DNA from: CAVZZV01 sp963779845
GTDB lineage: Bacteria > Bacteroidota > Bacteroidia > Bacteroidales > GCA-2748055
DNA: 64,000 nt
Reading direction: 5' to 3'
Assembly (NCBI GenBank): GCA_963779845.1
Contig: CAVZZV010000001.1
Coordinates: 62,001 to 126,000 of the forward strand
Part shown: positions 18,234 to 27,711 of the stretch, in pieces
Layout: the number at the start of each line of letters is the position of its first letter
How positions within the stretch are numbered: the first letter of the stretch is position 1
The notes under the pieces: generated by a model
What the model was told of the DNA's origin: nothing
Database searches by the model: none
What the model saw: the letters and a program-made list of their open reading frames with translations, nothing else
Position numbers and translations under genes: made by a program

Positions 18234-20486
18234 ATGGAATACTATTATTTGTTTCTTGTCATCATTCTTTTTGCCTTCGCAGTTTCCGATCTTATCGTTG
18301 GGGTCAGCAATGATGCGGTCAATTTCCTTAATTCTGCTGTTGGTTCCAAAGCTGCCTCATATCGTGTTATTATGGTGATTGCCGGTTTAGGGATCCTGAT
18401 TGGTGCCACATTTTCCAGTGGCATGATGGAAGTTGCCCGGAGCAGTATTTTTAATCCGGACATGTTCACCTTTAAAGAAATAATGGTGGTGTTTCTTGCC
18501 GTGATGATTGCCGATGTTCTCCTGCTCGATTTATTTAATACTTTTGGTTTACCGACCTCTACCACTGTTTCAATCGTTTTCGACCTTTTGGGTGCCTCGC
18601 TTGCTGTAGCGACCATGAAAATGATAAGCCTGACGCAAAACATGTCGGGCATCGGGGCTTTTATTAATTCGGACAGGGCTTTAGGTATTATAACCGGTAT
18701 CTTTATTTCCATCATCATTGCGTTTACAATTGGGGCGATTATCCAGTGGATTGTCCGCATTTTGTTCACTTTTAACCTCGGGAAAAGCATTAAATACTGG
18801 GGTGGACTCTGGGGTGGATTTGCAATTTCAGCTATTCTTTACTTTCTTTTGGTCAAAGGGATAAAGGGAGCTTCTTTTATTCATGAACAGCAAGCTGAAT
18901 GGATTGCCCACAATTCTGGCAGGTTAATTTTATTAAGCTTTGTAATAACCACCATTTTATTTCAGCTTATCATCTTTTTCACAAAATTTAACATATTAAG
19001 GTTGATCGTCCTGTTCGGGACTTTTGCTCTGGCCATGGCCTTTGCGGGGAACGACCTGGTGAATTTTATAGGGGTCCCTCTTGCGGGATACGAGTCTTTC
19101 AAGGCCTTTGCGGCCTCTGGTATGGAACCCGGGAATCTCCTTATGGAGGTACTGAACGGCCCCGTTAAAACCCCTACCTACTTTCTTCTGGCCGCAGGGG
19201 TGATTATGGCGTTAACCTTACGGTTCTCAAAAAAAGCCAGATCTGTTACTGTCACTACCCTGGATCTTAGCCGCCAGGCTGAGGGAAGGGAAAGATTTGA
19301 ATCCACCTCTATCGCCAGGTTTATCGTGCGTCATTCCGTGGATCTGAGCAATTTTATCGCGAAATATACCCCTGTATCTCTTCAGAGTTCACTAAACAAG
19401 AGGTTTGAACCCCAATTGACAGATAAAAAATCCGAAACTGTTGCTTTCGATATGGTGAGGGCATCTGTCAATCTCGTCGTGGCAAGTATTCTCATTTCTA
19501 TCGGGACCAGCCTTAAACTTCCACTTTCAACAACCTACGTAACCTTTATGGTAGCTATGGGTACTTCCTTGTCGGACAAGGCCTGGGGAAGAGAAAGCGC
19601 GGTATACCGCATTACAGGGGTCATCACTGTTATCGGCGGCTGGTTTATGACGGCTCTGGCTGCCTTTACCGCCTCTTTCCTGATAGCTACCTTAATTTAC
19701 TTCGGGGGAATCGTGATAATTGTTATAATGATCTTGCTGGCGATATTTATCTTTATACGCACCAGCAACATTCATAAGAGAAGGGAAGCCGCAAACGAGA
19801 AAAATGCAAAGCAATATCACGGGGCTGAAAAGATATCCACCATAAAGGCCATTGAGTCCACCTCTTCGGAAGTGACCAGTATCCTTATCAAAATTTCCAA
19901 ATTATACTTTCTCGCAATATTAAATTTTGTAAAGGAAAAAAGGAAAGAGCTCCACTCTGTCAAAAAGCAGATTAAGGAACTTAATAAAGAAACCAGGAAC
20001 CTAAAAGATAACCTTCACCTTACCTTACGAAAAATGGAGGAAGAGGAGGTCGAGACCGGTCATTATTATGTTCAGATCCTTGATTATCTCAGAGAGGCTA
20101 CGAACTGTCTGCAATTCATAATCGGACCAATGTATTCTCATGTTGACAATAATCATCCCATGCTTATCCAGCCCCAGGTAGATGAATTACTGTCGTTTAA
20201 TGATAAAATGTCAGAATTTTTCAACGTCGCCCTTACGATACTGGATAAAAAATCCTACGATCACACGGATGATCTCAAGAAACAGCGCGACAGACTCCTC
20301 AGTACGATCAATGATATGCGTAAAAAGCAGATTAAATTAATCAAAAAGGAGGGAAAGGGGACAAAGGTTAGTCTGGTTTTTCTTGATGTTATGACCGAAT
20401 CGAAAAACATGCTTTTGTTCGTAACCAATGTAGTGGAGGCTCACAAAGCCTTTGTGGAATATGGAAAACATAATGGGGGAAAATAA
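18234..20486 (+). CDS. pit: Inorganic phosphate transporter (PiT family) with C-terminal PhoU-like helical domain
   Basis: Low-affinity, cation-coupled phosphate uptake across the inner membrane. The 750 residues contain the two inverted PiT signatures: GVSNDAVNFLNSAVGS near residue 22 and FAGNDLVNFIGVPLAG near 279, within about ten membrane segments (1-510, with a polar loop around 345-405). Residues 540-750 are an added soluble helical region (many Lys/Glu heptads, PhoU/DUF47-like in pattern). Classical PiT proteins stop at about 420-535 residues, so this is a transporter with a built-in regulatory-like domain. Neighbouring PhoB-like regulator and porin, and repeats in the promoter, point to phosphate control. 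Confidence 0.9.
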   Translation: MEYYYLFLVIILFAFAVSDLIVGVSNDAVNFLNSAVGSKAASYRVIMVIAGLGILIGATFSSGMMEVARSSIFNPDMFTFKEIMVVFLAVMIADVLLLDLFNTFGLPTSTTVSIVFDLLGASLAVATMKMISLTQNMSGIGAFINSDRALGIITGIFISIIIAFTIGAIIQWIVRILFTFNLGKSIKYWGGLWGGFAISAILYFLLVKGIKGASFIHEQQAEWIAHNSGRLILLSFVITTILFQLIIFFTKFNILRLIVLFGTFALAMAFAGNDLVNFIGVPLAGYESFKAFAASGMEPGNLLMEVLNGPVKTPTYFLLAAGVIMALTLRFSKKARSVTVTTLDLSRQAEGRERFESTSIARFIVRHSVDLSNFIAKYTPVSLQSSLNKRFEPQLTDKKSETVAFDMVRASVNLVVASILISIGTSLKLPLSTTYVTFMVAMGTSLSDKAWGRESAVYRITGVITVIGGWFMTALAAFTASFLIATLIYFGGIVIIVIMILLAIFIFIRTSNIHKRREAANEKNAKQYHGAEKISTIKAIESTSSEVTSILIKISKLYFLAILNFVKEKRKELHSVKKQIKELNKETRNLKDNLHLTLRKMEEEEVETGHYYVQILDYLREATNCLQFIIGPMYSHVDNNHPMLIQPQVDELLSFNDKMSEFFNVALTILDKKSYDHTDDLKKQRDRLLSTINDMRKKQIKLIKKEGKGTKVSLVFLDVMTESKNMLLFVTNVVEAHKAFVEYGKHNGGK

Positions 20487-20497
20487 GGGTATTGAGC

Positions 20498-20513
20498 TAA
20501 ACCTGTGGGTTTA
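20498..20513. terminator. Possible short bidirectional hairpin between pit and the response regulator gene
   Basis: TAAACC and GGTTTA pair around a TGTG loop in the gap between the two convergent genes. The stem is only 6 bp and has no strong T-run, so the call is weak. Confidence 0.3.
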
Positions 20514-20520
20514 ATACATT

Positions 20521-21243
20521 TTATTCATTTCTCCCTTGATCCTGTTTTTGGAGACTATATTTGTAACCCACCCCTTTCACTGTTTTAATATTTTGCTCAC
20601 CGAGTTTCTCCCTTAATTTCCGGATGTGCACATCAATGGTCCGGTCGCCCACAATAATATTATCGCCCCATATATTCCGGAATATTTCTTCCCGGGAAAA
20701 GACTTTTTCAGGTTTGGAAATCAAAAGATTGAGCAACTCAAACTCCTTCTTTGGGAGGAACAGCTCCTCCCCTTTTGAAATAACGAGATACCTTTCCTTA
20801 TCAATTACAATATCTCCTATAGACCTGGTGCCCTCCTCACTCTCAAGTTCCTTCACCGCCTTTTTGTACCGTTTTAACAGTGCCTTGATACGGCTTACCA
20901 GTAGTTTAGGTTTAATGGGTTTGGTGATATAATCATCCCCTCCCGAATCAAATCCCGCGATCTGGCTATAATCCTCTCCCCTGGCGGTCAAAAAAGCAAT
21001 TAAAACACTATTCAGGCCAGGTATTTTCCTGATTTCCTCACAGGTTTCAATCCCGTCCATTCCTGGCATCATAACATCTAGAAGGATAAGATGGGGATCA
21101 TGTTTTTTAGCCACTTCGATAGCATCAAGCCCGTTCTTCGCGGTGAAAATCCGGAAATTTTCTTTTTCAAGGTTATACTTTAGAAATTCCAGGATGTCTG
21201 GTTCATCATCGACCAGCAGCAACCGGTAATTACTATAATCCAT
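20521..21243 (-). CDS. OmpR/PhoB-family response regulator
   Basis: A two-component transcription factor of 240 residues. The receiver domain (1-122) has the acidic pair D12/D13, phospho-acceptor D56 in LLDVMMPGMDG, T86 and K108 in TKP. The winged-helix DNA-binding domain (about 135-235) contains EFELLNLLISKPEKVFSREEIFRNIWG and VDVHIRKLREKLG-type sequence (DVHIRKLREKLGEQNIKTV in part). It is convergent with pit and divergent from the porin, and the repeats at 21337-21364 lie between it and the porin, so it is the obvious candidate to bind them. No PhoR-like kinase gene is adjacent, and no metal or nutrient specificity can be read from the protein itself. Confidence 0.9.
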   Translation of the reverse strand: MDYSNYRLLLVDDEPDILEFLKYNLEKENFRIFTAKNGLDAIEVAKKHDPHLILLDVMMPGMDGIETCEEIRKIPGLNSVLIAFLTARGEDYSQIAGFDSGGDDYITKPIKPKLLVSRIKALLKRYKKAVKELESEEGTRSIGDIVIDKERYLVISKGEELFLPKKEFELLNLLISKPEKVFSREEIFRNIWGDNIIVGDRTIDVHIRKLREKLGEQNIKTVKGVGYKYSLQKQDQGRNE

Positions 21244-21336
21244 AAAAGCAGGGTTTAAATGTTTTAGCTGACTAAAGGTAATATTTTTTAGGGGTATTTC
21301 TTACTTTTTCTTGGGGTCCGGCTTATTTTATCATGA

Positions 21337-21364
21337 TGGTAACAATTTATTAACCTTATGTTAA
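21337..21364 (+). promoter_or_regulatory. Putative Pho-box: three direct hexamers at exact 11-bp period
   Basis: TGGTAA (21337), TATTAA (21348) and TGTTAA (21359) are separated by 5-bp spacers CAATT and CCTTA. This is the geometry of PhoB/PhoP operators (one helical turn per repeat). It lies in the divergent promoter region of the response regulator and the porin, 97 bp before the porin start. Confidence 0.55.
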
Positions 21365-21460
21365 TAATGACAGCCAGGAGTATTCGCAATGGAGTTCAAT
21401 CCTCCGGGATTGCTTTGATAAATTTACAAAATGTTATTATAATTGCAGAAATAATGATTT

Positions 21461-22444
21461 ATGAAAAGATTTGCCATTCTTCTTATTTTTTCTTCCTTCC
21501 TCCCTACCCCAAAAATATTTTCCCAGGAATTAAAAGGGGAACCTATCCTGAAAGTTTACGGCAATTTTCACAAGGGGATCCTCGAAGAGGACAAATCCAC
21601 AGCATTTGAAATCAGAAGGGTTTACCTGGGCTACAAACAAGCTATCAGTGAATGCTTCTATGCAGAAGTGAAATTAGATATCGGAAGTCCGGAAGATCAG
21701 TCGCAATATGCCCTTATCCGGCGCTATTCCTACTTTAAAGCCGCTTCGTTGCGTTACAGCAAAAATAAACTAACCGCTTATTTCGGATTGTTCGATATGA
21801 TGCAATATGAACTTCAGGAGGATTTTTGGGGGTATCGTTATATTTATAAATCCTTTCAGGATGAATATAATTTTGGCCCAAGTGCTGACATTGGAGCGGG
21901 GGTAAGTTATCGTTTTAATGAATATCTTGCAGCTGATCTTGTGATTTCAAACGGGGAAGGATATAAAAATCTCCAAAGCGATAATGCCTATAAAACGGGA
22001 GCAGGCATCAGTTTTTTTCCCATTCAGGACCTGACCCTCAGAATTTACTACGATTTTATTAATAAGGAAATTATCCAGGATAATTTCAATGCTTTTATAG
22101 GATACCGCAAAGAAAAAAACCGGATAGGGCTTGAATACATCTTTGAAAGGAACAGTTCCTTTGTTCAGAACAACCACCGAAAGGGTTGGTCGGTATATAC
22201 AACCCATACATTCAATGAAACATGGGAAATTTTTGCCCGCTACGATAAGCTCAATTCCAGTATTCTAAAAGGAGAACAACAACCCTGGAATCTTTATAAC
22301 GATGGGAGTGCCATTATATCGGGAGTCCAATATCATCCTGTTAAAGGAATTAATATTTCATTAAATTATCAAGATTGGTATGCTTATGCAAAAAATGGCA
22401 GAAACAGTGCTTTTCTGTTCCTGAATCTGGAATTTAAAATTTGA
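21461..22444 (+). CDS. Phosphate-selective-type porin (OprO/OprP-like outer-membrane beta barrel)
   Basis: A 327-residue outer-membrane channel. Signal peptide 1-22 (ending IFSQ), then LKVYGNFHKGI and FEIRRVYLGYKQAISECFYAEVKLDI (landmarks only), the opening typical of the OprO/OprP porin family, followed by alternating beta strands to a C-terminal strand FLFLNLEFKI. It is somewhat shorter than OprP (about 410 residues). With the PiT transporter, the PhoB-like regulator and the repeat array upstream, a role in phosphate entry is likely. It is followed after 103 bp by a lipoprotein gene in the same direction. Confidence 0.75.
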   Translation: MKRFAILLIFSSFLPTPKIFSQELKGEPILKVYGNFHKGILEEDKSTAFEIRRVYLGYKQAISECFYAEVKLDIGSPEDQSQYALIRRYSYFKAASLRYSKNKLTAYFGLFDMMQYELQEDFWGYRYIYKSFQDEYNFGPSADIGAGVSYRFNEYLAADLVISNGEGYKNLQSDNAYKTGAGISFFPIQDLTLRIYYDFINKEIIQDNFNAFIGYRKEKNRIGLEYIFERNSSFVQNNHRKGWSVYTTHTFNETWEIFARYDKLNSSILKGEQQPWNLYNDGSAIISGVQYHPVKGINISLNYQDWYAYAKNGRNSAFLFLNLEFKI

Positions 22445-22547
22445 GAGAGTGTCTGCAAAATGAAAAAATCGACCGAAACAGCGCTGCTCACGATTCTTGA
22501 TCCGAAAACAATAATGAGCATTTTAAAAATTCCTTAATTTGAATTGA

Positions 22548-23894
22548 ATGAAATATTTATTAATCTCAATATGCCTCATTTCCATAATTCTTTTTCAGGA
22601 ATGCAGAAAAAGCGATTACCTGATTTCAAATCAGTTACTTGTTTCAGATCAGGGCGGGGGAACGGGCACGGTAACATGGTCCAAAGAAAGTGAAATCCTC
22701 CTCGATGGATTTGTGTTTGTCAACGACGGGCAAACGCTTACTATAGAACCGGGAACCGTGGTCCGTGCGAAAGCCGGTAAGGGTACCCTTGCAAGCGCCT
22801 TAATTGTTTCCAGGGGCGGCAAGCTCATTGCCCGGGGAACCTCCGGTAATCCGATTGTTTTTACTTCTGAATATGACGATTTGAAAGGTTCGGTACCCTT
22901 AAAAACAGCAGGACTTTGGGGTGGTGTAATAATTCTTGGCAATGCCCCTATCAATTCTCCCTCCGGTGAAGGGTTTATTGAAGGAATCCCTATTAGTGAA
23001 CCCCGAGGAATTTATGGGGGAAATGATATAGACGACAATTCAGGTATCCTGAGTTATGTTTCCATACTCCATAGCGGAACAGAAATTGGAGAGGACAATG
23101 AAATAAATGGCCTTACTTTGGGTGGGATAGGCAGAAAAACGATCATTGATAATATTGAGGTTATTGCAAGCGAAGATGACGGTTTTGAATTCTTTGGTGG
23201 AACGGTTAATTGTACCAACCTCGCTTCTGTTTTTTGTCACGATGATGCCTTTGATTTTGATGAAGGATATATTGGGAAGCTCCAATTCCTGTTGGCTGTA
23301 ATGGACAGCTCTACAGGAGACCATGCGGCCGAGCATACCGGCACCGGAGTGGATGGGGGCAGTTCAGGGTTTACCGCACCTTCTATATACAATGCCACCT
23401 TTATTGGTGGGGGTTTGGAAAACAGCTCCTATCTTATATCCTTTAATCGAAAAAGTATCGGTTTTTACAGAAATAGTATTTTTCAGAATAATGGCAGAGG
23501 GATCGCTATTGAATATAAAAACTATGAAAGCAGTTTTAAAGAACTCAAAGATGGAGCATTAGCCATCGAAAACAACCTCTTTTACAATGTTGCTCAGAAC
23601 ATTCAGGATAGCATTTTTAGCATTTATCCGGGTCAGCAGATCCCTGCACAGGAAACAGAATATATAAGGGGATATTTCCTGTGGGCAAAAAATAAAATGG
23701 AAAACCCAGGGTTAGAAGCTGGTTCTTTTCCTATAAACCTTCTTCCGTCCGTTACGCTGTTCGGGGAGATGGCTCCCTACAATGCCTCATGGTACGAGAA
23801 AGTCAGCTATAAGGGAGCTTTTGGATCAAATAACTGGCTTGCCGGCTGGTCCAGACTGTGGAAGGAGAATATTATTGAAGGTGCTCTTCCCTGA
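22548..23894 (+). CDS. Beta-helix lipoprotein of the phosphate cluster
   Basis: A 448-residue surface or periplasmic lipoprotein: signal sequence with lipobox and Cys19 (LFQEC). The body is Gly/Asn/Ile-rich with short repeated strands (TLTIEPGTVVRAKAGKG, ALIVSRGGKLIARGTSGNPIVFTS, GLWGGVIILGNAPIN; landmarks), the pattern of a right-handed parallel beta helix. The C-terminus has KGAFGSNNWLAGWSRLW, a Trp-rich motif I associate with a Bacteroidota family often mis-labelled as a multidrug transporter. There are no membrane segments, so that label would be wrong. Its position behind a porin suggests substrate capture or phosphate release at the surface (inference). Its 3' end overlaps the convergent DUF4301 gene by 23 bp. 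Confidence 0.65.
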   Translation: MKYLLISICLISIILFQECRKSDYLISNQLLVSDQGGGTGTVTWSKESEILLDGFVFVNDGQTLTIEPGTVVRAKAGKGTLASALIVSRGGKLIARGTSGNPIVFTSEYDDLKGSVPLKTAGLWGGVIILGNAPINSPSGEGFIEGIPISEPRGIYGGNDIDDNSGILSYVSILHSGTEIGEDNEINGLTLGGIGRKTIIDNIEVIASEDDGFEFFGGTVNCTNLASVFCHDDAFDFDEGYIGKLQFLLAVMDSSTGDHAAEHTGTGVDGGSSGFTAPSIYNATFIGGGLENSSYLISFNRKSIGFYRNSIFQNNGRGIAIEYKNYESSFKELKDGALAIENNLFYNVAQNIQDSIFSIYPGQQIPAQETEYIRGYFLWAKNKMENPGLEAGSFPINLLPSVTLFGEMAPYNASWYEKVSYKGAFGSNNWLAGWSRLWKENIIEGALP

Positions 23895-25414
23895 TTAGAT
23901 CAAAGACCGTTTTTACAGGTGAAAAGGTCACCTCGGGTACATCAACGAAATAACTTATCCATCCGGCCATTGAACCGTTCCAGAGGCCCGGTAGTTCGAG
24001 GGCCTTTAGCTCCCTGCCACCAAAAGATTTCCCGGAAATAAAACCCATATCGGGGTCACGGAATTCAGGCAGATAAAACTTTTCGCCCTGATAATTATGA
24101 ATATAACAAACAAGATCGACAGGATTGAAGTGAGTGGACAGGTCGAAAATTTTCTTTTGACGGGCATCGGCTAAATTAATCTGGGAACTTTCAATAATCT
24201 GCCGGGAACTGCGATTGGCCCTATCCACTATCCAGAAAGGACCCCCGCCTGGTTCACCGGTATTTTTGACCATACCGCAAACCCGAACGGGACGGTTTAA
24301 AATTTTAAGTGTGCGGTCTCTGAAAGCGGCTTCTGAGTCTTGGGATAATAATTTTGCATCGTCGGGGGAAATATCCCCTACAAAGTTTATAATCTCCTCC
24401 CTGAGTGGATCCTCAAGTTTTTGACTCTCGATTGCAACAAGGTATCGATGAAGTGAAAAGACTTTATCCAGTAAAAACCCCCCCAGAACTTTTTTATAGC
24501 GGGTACGCACCGGTTTTAAACGGTCCGGAGCAACATTATCAATGTTACTGATAAAGACCATGGATTCCTTCAGGTCATTAAGATTCTCAAGCAGAGCCCC
24601 ATGCCCTCCCGGCCTGAAAAGCAAGTCACCATCCGTAGTCCGGAAGGGTTTATTTTCCAGATCAACGGCAAGGGTATCAGTTGAAGCTTTTTGCTCGGAA
24701 AAACTGGCATAAAACCGGATTCCTTCCTGCGAATAATAATTATCAATTAATTGATCAGCAATATCTTGAAATAATTTCTTATGTTCTGGTGAGACGGTAA
24801 AATGAAGGTTCACCTCCCTTTTTTCACCGGAAAGAAAGTCTTTCGCTTCTTCAAAATGCTCCTGGAAAGCAGTGCGAATTTCATTTTCATACCGGTGAAA
24901 TTTCAACAACCCTTTGGGAAGGTTCCCGTAGTTAAGGCCTTCTTCAAAGAGAATACTTTCAAGAATTAAAATATATTGCTCCTCTTTTACAAGTTTGTTC
25001 AGATTGATTCCTTTCCCCTGAAGTAAAGCTATAAGATCTGCATAAAAGGGGTATTCGGACAACTCCCTCATAAATTTGACAATAGAGAGATCTTTGCTGA
25101 AGTACTCTTTTTTTTGATCCGGGATGATGCTTCAATGAATGGTATGCTTCAAAAAGATCCTTGAACATCCTCGTTGCTGCTCCGGAGGCTGGAACAAACC
25201 TTACCGACCGGAGGTCCTCCTTTTCCTCATCGAAGGTCGATATAAGCTTGTCCTCTTCCGCAGTAGACAATGTTGTGATTCCATCGCCGGGGATGGCTGG
25301 TTTCAATAATTTAATGTGGGGAATGCCATTCCTGAAATAGTCAAGCTGAGAGGCTATCCCGGCCATAGTGATCCCTTTATCTTCGATATGATTTTTATCT
25401 TCCCGGGTAAACAT
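23872..25414 (-). CDS. DUF4301 family protein, interrupted by a single-base frameshift
   Basis: A 513-residue protein of unknown function when repaired. The N-terminal part runs MFTREDKNHIEDKGITMAGI to FVPASGAATRMFKDLFEAYHS in one frame; the rest (EYFSKDLSIVKFMREL to the C-terminus, with RPGGHGALLENLNDL and SNIDNVAPDRL) is in the next frame. The switch is at the run of eight T at 25108-25115; seven would join the frames. The pattern PASGAATRM near the start and GHGALLENL resemble nucleotide-sugar or UDP-type pyrophosphorylases (inference). Start at 25414 is chosen because upstream Met codons overlap iorB; the gene then begins 10 bp after iorB and likely belongs to that operon. Confidence 0.8.
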
Positions 25415-25424
25415 GTAATTAATA

Positions 25425-25991
25425 TTAATTTTTTCCATTGTTAAAAGCACGGATGTTCATCTCAACCACCTTCTCCCCTTTCTTACCGAAGAGTTCAGAT
25501 ATTCCATGGTAAAGACTCCTCTCCTGAAGATTAAGAAACCTGCTTGCCGCTCCAAGAACCACCATATTGGAAGTTCGGATGGAGCCTGAATCTCTTGCAA
25601 TCTGGTCAGCATCGATAAGGATGTGGTTTTTAAAGGCCTGAATTTCTTCGAGAATATTTTGAATATCCGGATAATCCGGAATATTTATATAAGGATTCGA
25701 ATTTGAAATAAGCCAGCCATCAGGTTTCAGGAATGAAAGATAGCGTAATGATTCCATGGGTTCCAGGGCTATAATGAGATCGGCTTCTCCTTCAGGAATA
25801 ATATCTGATGAGATCCTTTTCAAGGACAATCGCAAATGGGATTGGACAGCCCCACCTCTCTGACTCATACCATGGACCTCAGCCTGTTTGAGGTATTGGC
25901 CCTCCATAATTGCCGCGAGGCCAGTTACAGCAGCTATGGAGAGAATTCCCTGACCACCGACCCCAGCGATAATAATATCTTTTTTGCTCAT
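25425..25991 (-). CDS. iorB: Indolepyruvate oxidoreductase beta subunit
   Basis: The gamma-type subunit of a 2-ketoacid:ferredoxin oxidoreductase, oxidising aryl pyruvates (from Phe, Tyr, Trp) to aryl acetyl-CoA. The 188 residues show the family N-terminus GVGGQGILSIAAV, then EVHGMSQRGGAVQSHLRL and NMVVLGAA. It follows iorA after 38 bp. The pair implies anaerobic aromatic amino acid fermentation. Confidence 0.92.
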   Translation of the reverse strand: MSKKDIIIAGVGGQGILSIAAVTGLAAIMEGQYLKQAEVHGMSQRGGAVQSHLRLSLKRISSDIIPEGEADLIIALEPMESLRYLSFLKPDGWLISNSNPYINIPDYPDIQNILEEIQAFKNHILIDADQIARDSGSIRTSNMVVLGAASRFLNLQERSLYHGISELFGKKGEKVVEMNIRAFNNGKN

Positions 25992-26029
25992 AAAAATTTG
26001 AAATCTATACTAAACATCTAAGGTAAAAA

Positions 26030-27613
26030 TTATTTTCTCTTCGATGAGGTTTGAATACATTCCCTTTGGGCAATAATCACAGATACGCCATCGTAATTTA
26101 GCTCCCGCAGAATAGCCTCTACGTTATCATTATGGTTCTTCCTGAGTGGGGTCATGGCAATCAGATGTTCCGGCTCAACGCCAATGCCAAGACAGATCTT
26201 TTCCAATCTTCCCGTGGCTGCAGAGCTTTGTCCACCGGTCATACCTGTGGTGGAATTATCGGAGATGACAATGGTAACCGGGGATCTTTCGATTACCGCA
26301 TCCAGCAAACCGGTCATCCCTGAATGGGTAAAGGTTGAATCTCCAATTACGGCAACCGAAGGCCGGAGACCGGCGTCTGCTGCACCTTTTGCCATAGTTA
26401 TGGATGCACCCATGTCAACACAGGAGTTGATTGTTTCATACGGAGGAAGCGCTCCGAGGGTATAGCATCCAATATCACTGAAAACATGGCCTTTCTCAAA
26501 TTCTTCCAGAGCCTTGTTCAACATGAGGTATACATCGGCATGACTGCAACCCTTGCATAAGGAGGGCGGTCTGCTGACTACCACCTCAGGAATTTTATGG
26601 AGGATCTTTTCGGAAAATCCCAGGGCTTTACCCACGAGTCCCGGATTCAACTCACCTGCCCGTGGAAGGGACCCGTCGAGACGGCCAAGTATTTTGTACG
26701 GTGTATTGAACAGCCCCCGCAACATTTCCTCGATCATGGGGTAACCCTCTTCCAATACCAATATTTTACCACAACTGTTCACCAGGGTTTCCAAGATCAT
26801 TTTTGGTACCGGATACTGAGTGATCCTGACCACAGGGTATTCAAGTTTGTTGGTAAGGGCATTTTCCATATAATAATTATAGGCTATCCCAGAGGTTACA
26901 ATGCCCCAGGACCGATCAGGCCCATCCGATATTTCGTTCCATCCTGACGTTTCCGACTCCATTTCAAAGGATTCCTGATTGTCAAGTAATCTCTGGTATT
27001 TTACCCTAGCCATAGCAGGCAAAAGGATAAACTGTCTCACGTCGGAGGGGAGTTTCAATTTATTTGGTGATACGGGTGCCCGGCGGATGATCCCGGATCT
27101 GGAGTGTGCCAGTCGTGTGGTTATCCGGACCATTACCGGAACTTTATATTTTTCAGACAGTTCAAATGCATAGAAAACCATATCATAGGCTTCTTGCTGA
27201 CTGGATGGTTCCAGGGCGGGAATAAGTGCATATTTCGCATAAAATCGGGAGTCCTGTTCATTCTGGGAGGAATGCATCGAAGGGTCGTCGGCGACAACGA
27301 TCACCATTCCACCGTTTATGCCTGTAATAGCTGCGTTCATAAAAGGGTCCGCGGCGACATTGAGTCCGACGTGCTTCATGCATACAAGACTTCTCTTACC
27401 TGAATAGGCCATTCCCAGGGCCTCTTCCATGGCAGTTTTTTCATTTGAAGACCAATCTGCATGTATTTTCAGGCCTTCTGTTCTTACCTTTTCCTGTATG
27501 TACTCGGTAATTTCGGTACTTGGGGTCCCCGGGTAAGCATACACACCCGAAATCCCTGCATCCATTGCCCCGAGGCCAATTGCTTCATCTCCAAGAAGTA
27601 ATAATTGCTCCAT
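26030..27613 (-). CDS. iorA: Indolepyruvate oxidoreductase alpha subunit, without C-terminal ferredoxin domain
   Basis: The ThDP-binding catalytic subunit. From the chosen start (MEQLLLLGDEAIGLG) it has 527 residues. The pyruvate:ferredoxin oxidoreductase-like domain I is N-terminal (GVYAYPGTPSTEITEYI, MKHVGLNVAADPFMN). The ThDP domain is C-terminal, with CKGCSHADVY, GCYTLG and GDSTFTHSGMTGLLDAV. Archaeal IorA carries two 4Fe-4S motifs at its C-terminus (about 600-650 residues); here the chain ends at ECIQTSSKRK, where that domain would begin, and the 38 bp before iorB leave no room for it. Electrons may therefore leave through a separate ferredoxin. A Met ten codons upstream of the chosen start (27640) is less likely. 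Confidence 0.92.
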   Translation of the reverse strand: MEQLLLLGDEAIGLGAMDAGISGVYAYPGTPSTEITEYIQEKVRTEGLKIHADWSSNEKTAMEEALGMAYSGKRSLVCMKHVGLNVAADPFMNAAITGINGGMVIVVADDPSMHSSQNEQDSRFYAKYALIPALEPSSQQEAYDMVFYAFELSEKYKVPVMVRITTRLAHSRSGIIRRAPVSPNKLKLPSDVRQFILLPAMARVKYQRLLDNQESFEMESETSGWNEISDGPDRSWGIVTSGIAYNYYMENALTNKLEYPVVRITQYPVPKMILETLVNSCGKILVLEEGYPMIEEMLRGLFNTPYKILGRLDGSLPRAGELNPGLVGKALGFSEKILHKIPEVVVSRPPSLCKGCSHADVYLMLNKALEEFEKGHVFSDIGCYTLGALPPYETINSCVDMGASITMAKGAADAGLRPSVAVIGDSTFTHSGMTGLLDAVIERSPVTIVISDNSTTGMTGGQSSAATGRLEKICLGIGVEPEHLIAMTPLRKNHNDNVEAILRELNYDGVSVIIAQRECIQTSSKRK

Positions 27614-27711
27614 ATTTCTACTATTGGTACAGAAGCTCAAAAATAAGAAATTTAATCCATTGGGCCTCCCGGATTGCCATATTAGCGAAGAGAAGAGGAA
27701 GGGTTAAAAAA

